A stretch of DNA of 64,000 nt from Pseudophaeomoniella oleicola (taxonomy: Eukaryota > Ascomycota > Eurotiomycetes > Phaeomoniellales > Phaeomoniellaceae), in NCBI GenBank assembly GCA_003868215.1, contig QWDQ01000007.1, forward strand, positions 186,001-250,000, read 5' to 3'. Made by a program: the position numbers and the translations under genes. A model generated the notes under the pieces. The model saw only the letters and a program-made list of their open reading frames with translations. It did no database searches and had not been told where the DNA came from. Positions within the stretch are counted from its first letter, which is position 1. Each line of letters opens with the position of its first letter. This document shows, one piece after another, positions 11,041 to 21,559 of this stretch.

Positions 11041-12147
11041 CTCGATAGACTGAGGGGTTTCACGATGTTTTGCGGTAATTGCAGTATTTGCACCTGTCGC
11101 AGCATTCCAATCGTCAACCAAAACATACACACTTTGCCTATCGGCCTAGGAAACAAGCTGTAACACACCTGAATTTTCCAAGAAGGCGATCAGATACTGT
11201 GCAAATGTGGAATCACGGCGTGCGAGCTGAGAGGTTTGGGAAATCAAGTTCTTGTTCACGTTGATGGCTCGTGAGATGCACTTGCGTTAGTTGCTGGATT
11301 GAATTCATGCGGCTTTCTTTAGAACAGGCCCAAGCAAGGACCGAGGACCAAGAACCCTGAAGATAGTTGTCGTCTCTGGGGTAACCGCCGTGGCCGCTAA
11401 TCATCCGCAATTATGCTTAATTCTGAGCTTAGTCATTTAACTACGTTAGAAGTCACTCTTAACGATGCTTGGAACGCTCGCAGGTGTCAAATCAAGCTTC
11501 TTATGGGGTATTTCGCTGTATAGAAGTTCTATCGTCGGCACGATATCTCGCTTTCTTCGAGCTTGGTCACAGGATATACTGAAAGAGACGGGAGTGGGAA
11601 TGAGATGCCAATGATACCCGTGCCGCACATGCAGACGCGCTGCTGTTCTCGATGATCCTTCACCCTTCCCAGTGAGACAGGAGAGACAAGAGGCGGTCGT
11701 TCATAGTACTTTACAATACACGAGTCATCATAAGGATTTGTTTACTCCTTCTATCCATTGATATTCTCCCCCATCTAGCATTCAGGTGTTGCTGAGTATT
11801 CCGCGAATCAGTTGTCGGCCTCATGAACTCCCCCTTTGCGACTAGGAGATTACCGTTACAGTCGGCGACTCGCATAGATGTTCCGTTCTCCTCGCAGGGA
11901 AAATAGTCAAAACAAGACGTTTTGCCTCACCTTATATCAGAGTTCAGCTCGGTTTTACCGTTATGATAATTGCCCAGAGCGGATGCCCATACATCCATTC
12001 GAGCTTGGCTCGAAGTACGGTCGTCGGTCTCGTTGTTTGTGTCTTATCACTGCGATCGGCTTGTAGTGCTGATTCGAAGCTCCACTGCTTGCTACTTATG
12101 CTGCCTTTCCAGCTACAGAGATCTACCATCTCTGAGAGATAAATTGT
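11041..12147. other. Intergenic
   Basis: About 1.1 kb between the mob1 start and the rgp1 stop, both minus strand. Only short ORFs with no recognisable protein features are present. Confidence 0.6.
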
Positions 12148-14639
12148 TCATATCGGCAGGCCGACTATTTCATCTTCTTCGGTTTCCTTGATTGTGCCAC
12201 CATAGACCGTCAAGGGAATGACCACTTCAAAGGAGTCGCATTGGATTGACTCAAGTGCCGCTTTCGAGATCCCTCTGTCATCACTTCCGATGTCTTCCAA
12301 AAGATCAAGGTTTGGCGAATGCAGGGTTCCGTCATCCTTGTGGCCTGTAGACCTTGTAGTTGCAAATTCGAGCCTTATTTGCCACTGCAGACTGACACCA
12401 CTGGTATACATACTGGGAGTTGCCGAAACAGGAATAGAGGGACTGAAAATAGCACGAGTTGAGAATAGCGTGTTCTCTGCTTGAGAGGCGTGAATCTTTT
12501 TGGTGGCTCGATTAATACTGGAAGTCGACCGAACAGCAAGCGATGGATCAACTTTCTCGACAGTCTCCAGCAAACATCGCAACGATAGTGTCGGTATCTG
12601 CGCAGAACCAAAATCGATAGACGCGACTATAGTCTCGCCGAGTCTATGGGAGGGTCGATTGAGGACCACGACGCCGACGTACTGTCCATTCCTAGCAATT
12701 TCGAATCGGTTTGGACTTCGCTCAGTGTCCGCAGCTTGATTACTGCGTAGTATCGCTAGATTAATAACTTCCTTGGAATTGTCTTGTCCGGCCATGCCCC
12801 TTCCAGCGAACATTGCCGCCTGATCCAAGGTAGCCGCACTTGACTGTCTGCGGAATTGCCTGTCGACCAAAGCTTGCGCATACGAAGCGAAGTCGGTCGC
12901 AAACGTTCTCTGCGCTTGTACATTAGGCCGATCTGTTTGGACCGGGGTGGGTTCGTCCAATGATGAAGTTTTCGCCGAATCTTTGAGGACAACATATGGG
13001 TACATGAGATCATGCCCGAGGATTTCCCCATCCGAGTTCACTCCGCTGAACACTCGCAGAGGAACGTTGACGCTCCGTACTTTCTGTGGGCTGTTTGCAT
13101 TGGAGGCAAATTGCGTTCCGACGACCAAGTTGTAGCTTATCTTGATAGCTTTCCCTTTATAGCTTGCAGGTAAACCCTTTGGAAGTCTGTATGAGTAAGA
13201 AAAACTCCGTTGTTGGCCGGGTTTCAGCTCCATGTCAACGAACAGAAGAGATTGTGGGGTTGAAAGCAGTGGTATCGATCTCGAAGAAACGACTCCTCGC
13301 ATCTCCTTCGAACTGCTCATATCTTGAGGGTTCAGCAGCCCTCCTAATGACTCACTTATACTGCTCAGTGTGAAACTACCGAGAAGCCCGCCAGTGCTCT
13401 TGCGCTTCTCAACGCCGACAACGCCGCCTCCACCTTGACCTCCCATAAAGCCTTTCCTTTTGACTTCTTCAAAGGGAGACTGATCAACGAGCGAGCCGTC
13501 GACAGTAAATGAGGCATTGATCTGGGCATAACCCATGAGTAGTTTCTCTGGTTGGCTTCGTCCGCTAAAAGAAGGGAGTCGTGATTGTTTCCTGTTGTGC
13601 GCAGAGAATAGTGGACGCTGTGGCTGTTCCGATGCTATGGTATCGGTAGATTGATTGCTCACTGAATAAAATTCCCCACTGCTGCGGACGCTTCCATCAA
13701 TACTCGCGCCTGATATCATGCGAGTCGCGGAGATTGAGGGCGTGATAAGTTGCGGGACGTGTTCGGAGGTATGTACCATGTGATTGGTACCGTCTTTCGA
13801 AAGTGTATCGTGCGATGATACTACCCCTTCGCCAGGGGATGAGCTATCACTGGCTGAGCTTGCTGGAGGAAATTTGAAGTCAGCGGCTCTTGGACTGGGT
13901 CGACGACTACCAAGTTCAGACGATGTTGGTGAGATCGAGGGACTTCTCAAGCCTGACACTCGCCTTGTGGGTTTTACGGGGACCTGTAGGTTTGACCGAG
14001 CATGGTCGATATGGCTTAGAGATGGATGACGGTTTGGGCCATGTTGCCGAATACCAAGTCCTGCACTAAAGTAAGTCATAGTCTTCCATGGAAATATATG
14101 CGCACCGTACCAGCCTTAGCTATATCTTGAGAGCCACCTGTGGTTCTTGGGAGGACCTGTAGACTGGCTGAACGAGCATGTCCAGTGGGCCTCTTCGATG
14201 GTGGCGGCATGCGCGAAGATGCATTGTCTCCTCCCTTATCACTCCCTCCAAGGGACACTATAGAGACGGAACGGTGGTGTGCATGCCCTCTTCCATTGGA
14301 ACCCTCGTTCGATGTCCAGGAGGGAGATCGAGGAAATGTAGCAGAAGAAGGAGTAATGCTCAAGGAGGCTGTGGTTCGGTGTCTTCGCTCAGGCTGACTT
14401 GCGCGAGAAGGGCTGAACGGTACTTGGGCAGCCGGTGATAGTGGACTACCATTAGACAGGCGGCGACTCCCTAGGCTAGTTGCGCTGTCTTTTCGACTCA
14501 AACCTCGAGATTTCGAATCGATGCCGACCTCCTCCACCGTGTCTGCGACGTTCTTGAATGTGATGGTGCACTGTGCTTCCTCCCCAGCAAATACACTCTG
14601 CTCTTTCCAGCGAACAAAGACCCTGATGTCTGACGGCAT
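12148..14639 (-). CDS. rgp1: Rgp1, subunit of the Ric1-Rgp1 Ypt6/Rab6 exchange factor
   Basis: Exons 14639-14111 and 14060-12148 give 813 residues (phase-1 junction IAKA/GLGIRQ). Rgp1 with Ric1 activates the Golgi Rab Ypt6 for endosome-to-Golgi retrograde traffic. The N-terminus MPSDIRVFVRWKEQSVFAGE is an arrestin-like beta strand region, followed by 200 residues of Ser-rich disorder. From about residue 260 come the core blocks: MELKPGQQRSFSYSYRLPKGLPASYKG, IKISYNLVVGTQ, VPLRVFSGVNSDGEILGHDLM, and later YVGVVVLNRPSHRLGETIVA and LETVEKVDPSLA. The protein ends with DSFEVVIPLTVYGG. These match the Rgp1 family. A TACTACGTAGTA palindrome lies 316 bp upstream of the ATG. Confidence 0.92.
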
Positions 14640-15139
14640 TGCGCCGGGTCATCGGTGTGTATTACCTTAGTGATCGCGTTGATCGCGACCTGACAAGAAG
14701 TGGCTGTCGAGTAGCACGAGGTCGCATGATTGGGAGTTCCACGGAAATCGTGATCACGAATCTGTTATTCTACTTCAGTTCAAACCGCCGCATTCTCAAG
14801 GGTCCAGTGACAGCAAGAATGGCGTCGTTCTCTGGTCGAGATGATCCGAGACTGAGGTTTACGTAGTAACCAATGGGGATGTGTTGCAGTAGAGTCCCGC
14901 AAATGTTCGCATAGTTCTAAATAGCTTCCCCGGCGGAACCGAGACTTGTTCGAGTACTACGTAGTAGATCCTGTTGATAGAATCATAGGTATATCTTCAA
15001 AAGAAGCTATAATGAACATTTCAACGCTATGGTATCATCAAAGACAAGATGTAAGGGCTGTAATATAAACATGTGTAGTGGTGTCCGAACCTGGATGCCG
15101 ACCCGATCTAGACAGGATCACTTAAAGTATAATCGTACC
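14640..15139. other. Intergenic
   Basis: 500 bp between two minus-strand genes; nothing recognised apart from the palindrome listed next. Confidence 0.6.
14955..14966. repeat. Palindrome TACTACGTAGTA (copy 2)
   Basis: Perfect copy, 316 bp upstream of the rgp1 start codon. Confidence 0.8.
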
Positions 15140-15907
15140 TTATGCACTTCTGGGCAGATCTGGCATCTCGAAGGTCTTCTCGTCTGGAGAACGCCTCGTG
15201 TGCCTCTTAGGTCGCAGCCCGATCTCTGACATGGTGTCCCATATTTGATCATGCCTCTTTGCCCATCGTTCTCGCTGTTGAGCCTGCATAGCCTCGTGCT
15301 TTGGTTTTGCCTTCAAAATACGACGCACAGCTTCCTGCGAGATCTTGAACATATTTGCCAAAACTTCCCGATTACATTCATCAGGGTATTGGGCGTGTAA
15401 TGCACGCATCCCCTCCATGGCGTCTGGAGAAATCTTCTTCCTCGGATTCCAGCCCTCGGGGAACTTTTCCTTCAAAGCTAGCTTGTACTGATACCATGGT
15501 TCATCTTTGTATGATGACCCTTTGATGGCCGTCTTGGGTTTCCCTTGTGTAAAGTTTCCTTTCCTAGGTGGACCGGTGTCATCTTTGTGCTTCGTCTGCT
15601 TGCCCTTGGGCTTCTGAATCGCTGGAGTGCTGGCATTAGGCTTACGCTTAATGGCGTCTTTCGTAGGCCTTGCGCTCTTCTCGATCGGGCGTATATTTTG
15701 TATGTAGGTCCCCGGTGTAGAACTGAGCAGTCGAGAACTTGAAGACTGAAGGTAGTAGGAGGTGCGAGTCTTTGCACATGGTCTTGCTGGAAGCCAAGCT
15801 GGCAGGAAGATAGGAAGTATGCTGTTTGCTGATGTAGGATGATTGGGCTGCAGAACAGCTCGGAGCAATGTCCTTGAGCTTGAGTCAAACGGACAACGAG
15901 GTGACAT
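15140..15907 (-). CDS. rrg9: Rrg9/neugrin-like mitochondrial protein
   Basis: Single exon, 255 residues. The first 70 residues are rich in Ser, Thr, Arg and Leu with almost no acids, as expected of a mitochondrial presequence. After a basic linker comes the conserved core at about residues 140-210: WYQYKLALKEKFPEGWNPRKKISPD, AMEGMRALHAQYPDECNREVLA, FKISQEAVRRILKAK. This pattern (a small helix-turn-helix-like region) defines the Rrg9/neugrin family, needed in yeast for respiratory growth and mitochondrial genome maintenance; the human relative neugrin acts with the mitochondrial ribosome assembly machinery. The length fits the family. Confidence 0.9.
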   Translation of the reverse strand: MSPRCPFDSSSRTLLRAVLQPNHPTSANSILPIFLPAWLPARPCAKTRTSYYLQSSSSRLLSSTPGTYIQNIRPIEKSARPTKDAIKRKPNASTPAIQKPKGKQTKHKDDTGPPRKGNFTQGKPKTAIKGSSYKDEPWYQYKLALKEKFPEGWNPRKKISPDAMEGMRALHAQYPDECNREVLANMFKISQEAVRRILKAKPKHEAMQAQQRERWAKRHDQIWDTMSEIGLRPKRHTRRSPDEKTFEMPDLPRSA

Positions 15908-17127
15908 GGCCTATCCTTCAAATGGTCTCAGTAGAGGAAATGTATTTGGTATGCTGCGAATAATCGTCGGAAAGTCAGTCTCTACGAGTCGCCTGTCTCT
16001 TCTTTCGAGGATAAAGGGAAGGTGCGGCGAGGTTGCCAAGGATTAGTACATCTAGACCAAAACAGGTGCTCAGCTAAATTGATTAATTACCTCGTTCTTT
16101 GACCTGGGTGAAGAAACCACATGAGTTTAAAATTCTTTACGAGAGCCAGTAGCTCATGAACGAGAACATTAGTAACAAAAATACGTACAAAACGTTGGTC
16201 TCATGGAAGTATTAGGTTACCTGGTTCTTCATCTGGATCTTTTTCGAATCTTGATGGTTTGCATTGCATGAAGTAGCCAATCTGAGGCAGCCGGGTTCAA
16301 CCTCTCCGCCATACGGGCCGCTGCGGACAGGCTCGCAGGGTTCTTCTTTTGCGTACCCTCCAGTTCGCCAATTGCAAGCAAGAGTTGCCCAGCACTGTGA
16401 GCAATACCATCTGAGATCTCTCCAATTGTGGACCCTGGCCCAAGTCGGACCCAGCAAGGAAGAAGCAGCTCTGTCGTGGAATCAAAATAGTCCGAACTTA
16501 TCCTCAACTGAAGTCTTGATGCCTGACAAGGCTGATTGGCAATATGACAGACAGCGGAAGTATCTTCGGTCTACGTTTCCGTAAAGCTGATAGATTTGCT
16601 GAGCCCCTCGACTTGGTTCCTGCCGCCAATCAATACGCCTCCCAGTCCTTGATGAGGCCCAGTATGACTAAGCACTCAAAAAGAACCCACTTGAAGTAGA
16701 TCCGATCATTGCAACACGGTATCAGTGCTATTAACAATGTTTGTGTTCGTACGTGGTAACCTGGTTGTGCATCTTACGATTTTGTTGTTGTCTGGGGATG
16801 CCAACACGGAGAACCGGCGGCCACCGCAATCTTCCCCATCCGGAGATGGCCGGTCCGGCGGTATCACATATCACAGCGGCCGTTGAAGAGATGAATGAGA
16901 TGCTAGTGATCATTGGGGTTGGTAATAGCCTCAAAGTGAAGAAGAGAAAAATTGCCATTAAAGGCGCGAGGTATTCCCCAGATCTCTTGACTACCTAGGT
17001 ATATTGCTAGGCCAGAGAGTTCGTGAAATCTATCCATTTGCCTTGCCGTCCGGGGTCGTTGCAAGATCTAAGCGTGATCTGTTAATTAACGACATATCCG
17101 CGTTCGAAAACACATATTTCCGTGAAA
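15908..17127. other. Intergenic
   Basis: 1.2 kb with no supported gene. Around 16260-16510 both strands carry short open frames (for example a minus-strand frame with an Ala/Leu-rich helix-like stretch) but no start, splice or family signal lets me call a gene. Confidence 0.5.
16992..17001. repeat. Palindrome TACCTAGGTA
   Basis: Perfect 10-bp palindrome 136 bp upstream of the deaminase start codon. Confidence 0.75.
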
Positions 17128-17784
17128 ATGACATCTCCACTCAGCATCCATCCCCCCACGGCCCTCCTCGACGCATTTTGCGATTGCATCCTCAAGGATA
17201 TCTACCCTCTCAGCGCCAAAGCTGTTGCTGCTGGATCCAAGCTCTTCGGAGCTGCGGTCCTCCGAAAATCCGACCTGAGCGTCGTTATCGCTGACACGAA
17301 CCAAGAGCGAGGAAGCCCTCTCTGGCACGGCGAGACGTGGACCATCAAAGAGTTCTTCAATATCCCGAAGGAACAGAGACCGGACGTCAAGGACTGCCTG
17401 TTCCTGACCACGCACGAGCCCTGCTCGTTGTGTCTCTCGGCCATCACGTGGTCGGGGTTTGACAACTTCACGTACATGTATACATATGAAGAGACCGACG
17501 AGATCTTCGAGTGCAAGGGAGATCTTGGTGTCTTCAAACACGTCTTTCATGTAAAAGACGAGAAGGCGGCGCAGGCGTCGTTAGACGGAAAACAAAAGCA
17601 AGTACGGCCCGAATATAAACTGCAAAATGATTACTTTGTTGCCTTGAGTTTCGCCGAGCTCTGTGCGGCGATCGAAGATGAAAACGACAAGAAGAAGTGG
17701 GCGGACAAGGTCGAAAATGTTAAGAAGGAGTATGGAAGGCTCGCGGAACCATATAGGAGAAACATGGGGTATGAAAAGAAATGA
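17128..17784 (+). CDS. Cytidine/deoxycytidylate deaminase-like zinc enzyme
   Basis: Single exon, 218 residues from the ATG at 17128. The zinc-binding signature of the CDA superfamily is intact: H67-G-E69 (PLWHGETW) for the first ligand and catalytic glutamate, and EPC99SLC102 for the two cysteines, spaced as usual. The beta strands GAAVLRKSDLSVVIADTN and DCLFLTTHEPCSLCLSAITWSGFDNF flank them. The third position reads HGE instead of the more common HAE. The C-terminal tail is Lys/Glu-rich. Substrate cannot be assigned: such fungal proteins may act on free bases, nucleosides or related pterin-like compounds. The gene converges on the Hsp31-like gene, with stops 117 bp apart. Confidence 0.85.
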   Translation: MTSPLSIHPPTALLDAFCDCILKDIYPLSAKAVAAGSKLFGAAVLRKSDLSVVIADTNQERGSPLWHGETWTIKEFFNIPKEQRPDVKDCLFLTTHEPCSLCLSAITWSGFDNFTYMYTYEETDEIFECKGDLGVFKHVFHVKDEKAAQASLDGKQKQVRPEYKLQNDYFVALSFAELCAAIEDENDKKKWADKVENVKKEYGRLAEPYRRNMGYEKK

Positions 17785-17901
17785 ACGGGAAGTGGAGCGA
17801 ATTATGACCAGAATCTTCATTGAACACTTCAATGTACACCTTGTTTCAATATGGGCCATTGTTCCGAGCACTGTCTAACGCCTCCCTTCACCATGTACCT
17901 A

Positions 17902-18687
17902 TCATTGGATAGCTTTTAAAATAGCCTCCCCAACGGCGGCAGAACTGCCTGGGTTCTGTCCCGTAATTAGATTTCCTTGCTTTCCACTGACGACCACCTT
18001 GACGGCCCAAGGTTCATCTGCCTTCTCAAACTTGCCACCGCTATTCGCATTCAACTTGTTCTCGAGCAAGAATGGCAGGGCCGCCGAGAGTTGAACTTGG
18101 TCTTCTTCGACATTAGAGAAGCCAGTCACGGGTTGGTCGGCGATCATGTAGCTTCCGTCGGATAGCTTGACGTTTATAAGAGCAGCCGGGCCGTGACAGA
18201 CAGCCGAAACCACTTTGCCTGATTCGTAGAATTCGCGGGTGAGCTGTTGTGATGTGGGATCGATAGCGAGGTCAAATATAGCTGCAACAAAGACGAACGT
18301 CAGATCATATTGTCACGTCGAGATGGTATGGATCCAAACACGAATAGTAGTAGGGCTTTACGTACGTCCATGGCCACCCACGAAGAATATCGCTGCGAAG
18401 TCCTTTGCCTTTCCAAGGAAAGTTGAGAGTTTCTCGGTCTTCTTCCAGAGGTCCTGTTCCTCCTTCAAGAACTTTTGACTTTCCTCGTCACCCTTGTACA
18501 ACTCCACCGATGATGGATCAAGTGGTGCTTCACCACCTGCTGGGGATGCCACAACGATATCAGCATGGGGTGCGAGTTTGTAGTACGGGTGAGCGAACTC
18601 CGGCAAATACCATCCGGTCTCTTTGTTGAGGTTGCCCAGCTTCGAATGGGACGTCAGGATGAAAAGAACCTTGGGTTTAGAAGACAT
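17902..18687 (-). CDS. DJ-1/PfpI superfamily, Hsp31-like glyoxalase III
   Basis: Exons 18687-18366 and 18281-17902 give 233 residues; the junction restores GGHGPIFDL, a hallmark loop of the family. The likely catalytic set is present: nucleophile C136 in SAVCHGPAAL with adjacent H137, and E30 in WYLPEFAHPYYKL. Hsp31-like enzymes convert methylglyoxal to lactate without glutathione and protect against oxidative and carbonyl stress; some also act as chaperones. The ending TGQNPGSSAAVGEAILKAI is typical. Length agrees with yeast Hsp31 (about 237). Probably cytosolic, since no targeting peptide is visible. Confidence 0.92.
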
Positions 18688-18993
18688 GGTGATAATGTGA
18701 TGATGCTAATATCTCTCAGGAGAATTTTCTCTTGAACGAGGATCGTACGTGGAAAAGCACCGTACTACGATGCATTTTATACTCAATGGGGCATGTTGAT
18801 TGGCTTTTGGTGGTGACGTTTTGCCCCGGCCTTTGCGGCCGCATCCGGTGGACGGCCAATGTGCAAAGCGTAGGTAAAGCATACCGTTTTGGACTCTTCC
18901 GAGTAACAGAAACGCAAGCTGGATCATCGGAACCTGCTAACCAGTCACAGACCATCTGTCAAGCCTTTGTATTTGCTCCATGAGGAACCTTGC
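18688..18993. other. Short intergenic region
   Basis: 306 bp between the Hsp31-like start and the stop of the upstream minus-strand kinase gene; nothing recognised. Confidence 0.6.
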
Positions 18994-20436
18994 TTAGTCG
19001 GTGCGGCCGACACCTTGCAAAGTCAGATATACGTCTGTGCCCCACCCAAAGAGACTCTGTACAGCAATACCACCACCAAAGTATTCCGCGTATGCACGAC
19101 TCAAGGGTAGGCCGTAGCCTAGACCAGCTAAGGTGCTTTGATTGCCGTCCGCCCGGGATAATACGTCCAAGCCATCAGATTGGCCATAATCTACCGAAGC
19201 GGCTTCTTCATCACCGAACGTCGTAAAGCTGTAGGACCAAATATTTGGCAGGACATCTGGTGGAATGCCGCCACCGCGATCACGGATGCGAATTGTGATG
19301 GACGGCGCTGCTGGCGCTGCTGGTCGCATTGTGTCAACAGGGCCGAGACCGTTATCTGCCTTGGGCACAAACGAATCTTGGTTGTCATTGATGAGATCCC
19401 TAGAGCTAGCCTGGTCGAGCATCAATTGCTTCAGCTCCCCAAGTTTGGTGTTGGCGGCATCAGGGGCTGCAGCTATGGTTACTTCAATTGGCTGTCTCTC
19501 GTTGCCAGATTCGACCGTAGCTCTAGAAGCGTTCTTCAGTAGTTCAGTGAGAATGTATTCGAGATGAACAGGGACATGGGCGAATGTCGCATCCGGCTGG
19601 CCATTGATATGCACCGTTGGTCTCACTCCGTATTTGAGTTCACACATCTCTGCTACATGGTCTTCGCAAGACCGCACAATGTCTGCTGGACGCAGTTGTG
19701 TATCGATCACACCGATATAGTGCGAGTCGGCAGGCTGTCTCGCCCCTGGTTTGTCGTCAGGCAGTGACCCCATATGCAGTGCAATGTGCTGCTCGGCAAT
19801 CAATCTAGTCCCTATCCTCGCTCTAAGGTGTTCTTCCAGAAATGTGGTAACCTCAATAGGGCTAATGTACTTTCTACACTCCATGAACCCCCTTGCAAGA
19901 ATCGGTATAGTATTTGAATGAGTCCGAACTAGGTCATCCATCACTTCCGTGAACTCCGCGACCTCCTCAACAGTCTTGATGATGCGTCTCTGGTATGGGA
20001 GCAGTGTGCTAAGTGAATGCATATAATTATTGTAGATCTTAGAGATATGGGGATTCGAGACGACGATGAACGGCAGATTGCGAAGACATTGTATCCGATA
20101 TGCTAGCCGAGCAGGAAGCAGCGACAAAGTGAAGTTGGCAGATGCAATCAGCAAGTCGTCGGAGAGGGGAGGGCGGCCATGCCTACACTTCGGTGTCAAT
20201 AGAGCATTGGACGGTCTGGGAAACACTTTGACTCACTTCACAAGATCCGCTAGCGCCAGAGGTCTGCGAGGCTTTCTTGCCAGAGTGGCAACTTCATCGC
20301 CTTCGACTTTGGCATCGCCTGGGAGATGCGACCACTTCTGGACACTGGATGGAAGCGAAGTACTAGCGGAGCGAACACAGGTAGAAGTAGCCCTGTGACC
20401 GAAATTTTTTGTCAATGCCCGTTGAGCAAACATCAT
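18994..20436 (-). CDS. pkp2: Mitochondrial pyruvate/branched-chain dehydrogenase kinase (Pkp2-like)
   Basis: Exons 20436-20237 and 20182-18994 give 462 residues, joined as LADLVK/HGRPPLSDD. The first 35 residues (MMFAQRALTKNFGHRATSTC...) look like a mitochondrial presequence. The body has the PDK/BCKDK layout: a helical N-terminal domain (LPARLAYRIQCLRNLPF, IPILARGFMECR), then a GHKL ATPase domain with N box ELLKNASRA, G1 box RDRGGGIPPD and G2 box GLGYGLPLSRAYAEYFGG. HYIGVIDTQLRPADIV is typical of the fungal Pkp2 branch. It should phosphorylate and inhibit the pyruvate dehydrogenase E1 alpha subunit, although a branched-chain substrate cannot be excluded. A second ATG follows immediately at 20433. 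Confidence 0.9.
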
Positions 20437-21559
20437 TCTGACTGTATTGCACGGTGTTCATTGCAATATGACGGGGGGTGCAAGACGTTCAAACATGTGG
20501 TTATAGAGAGCGCACGTTTGACCCTGGAGATTAATTACTGCAATCATTTAGACCGAATTGGATCTATTTGCCATCTCATCGATTTGAGATGCGTAAGACA
20601 ACATCCGAAATGCCTTTCAACACTTGGGAAGTCCTTTATATGATCTAGGATGAAGTTCAATTGGAAATGTTATTGATGTATTCATTTCTTTCTCGTCAGA
20701 GTCTGACGCCGGTTCGACTCACCTCACCTGACCAGGCTAGCGAGGAGCTTCAGTGTACCTAGGTAATTAATAATTATATCTTTTGAATATCGGTCTAATA
20801 GTAATGCATAAAGACCATCTACCCATAACAAAGGCTACGTCGATGCCATCTAGAGCTTTCGACAGAGAATCATCAAGTCCACACTATCTACCTTTCTTGT
20901 CCCCCATTCCTTTGCTTGTGCCCTGTTCACCTTAATGTGTTCTCTATGGACCACACTGAGTTTATCGGAGTAGCGATGTCGGAGATGGTAGAATTGGTGC
21001 CTCTGGCTATCTGAGATAAGGCGATGGCATTTGCTGTTCATCATATCCACACTGCTCGAGTCCGAATGCTACACCGCTCAACCCTAAGCACTGTCGATTT
21101 GGTGATTGACGGTTTCCAGACCCTGTTGGAAAGCTGCGATGGATGCTTGAGTTCCTAGCAGTAACCCTCGCTGGGCCATCCTGTAGGCGCAGACCGCACC
21201 AATGAACGTTGTATCTGATTGCCGGCGGCATCCCGAATCCTCTGCTCGGTTATTAAGGCAACCTGATCTGATCGCACGCCTTTTAGCCACTCCACCATTA
21301 CTATCGCTGCTCCGAAACCCCAGATATCTGCAGGTTTGTTGGTGTCGAAGAAAGAACTTTTGTCATGCGAGTAGCTACTGTAATCTGCTATAATGTGTTT
21401 ATTCGATCCCTTTGAATCCGAGTTGATGTCCAGTCGTAGACCTGTCCTCGACCCTGCTGCCGCACTCGTTCAACCCACATTCCTTTGAGGGTCTACGCAG
21501 CTGTCGAAGTTCTAGTCGTGTGTAGAGTTATCACGGTCACTTGTGAATGTCCGGCACAA
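20437..21559. other. Divergent intergenic region
   Basis: 1.1 kb between the divergent kinase and transporter genes. No gene seen. A TTCGA-containing stretch near 20711 was checked as a tRNA T arm and does not fold as one. Confidence 0.6.
20756..20765. repeat. Palindrome TACCTAGGTA
   Basis: Perfect copy 320 bp upstream of the kinase start codon, directly followed by an AT-rich stretch. Confidence 0.75.

Noticed and set aside
20700-20735. TTCGACTC box resembling a tRNA T arm
   Set aside because: The flanking bases do not form the T stem and no D arm or acceptor stem is present.
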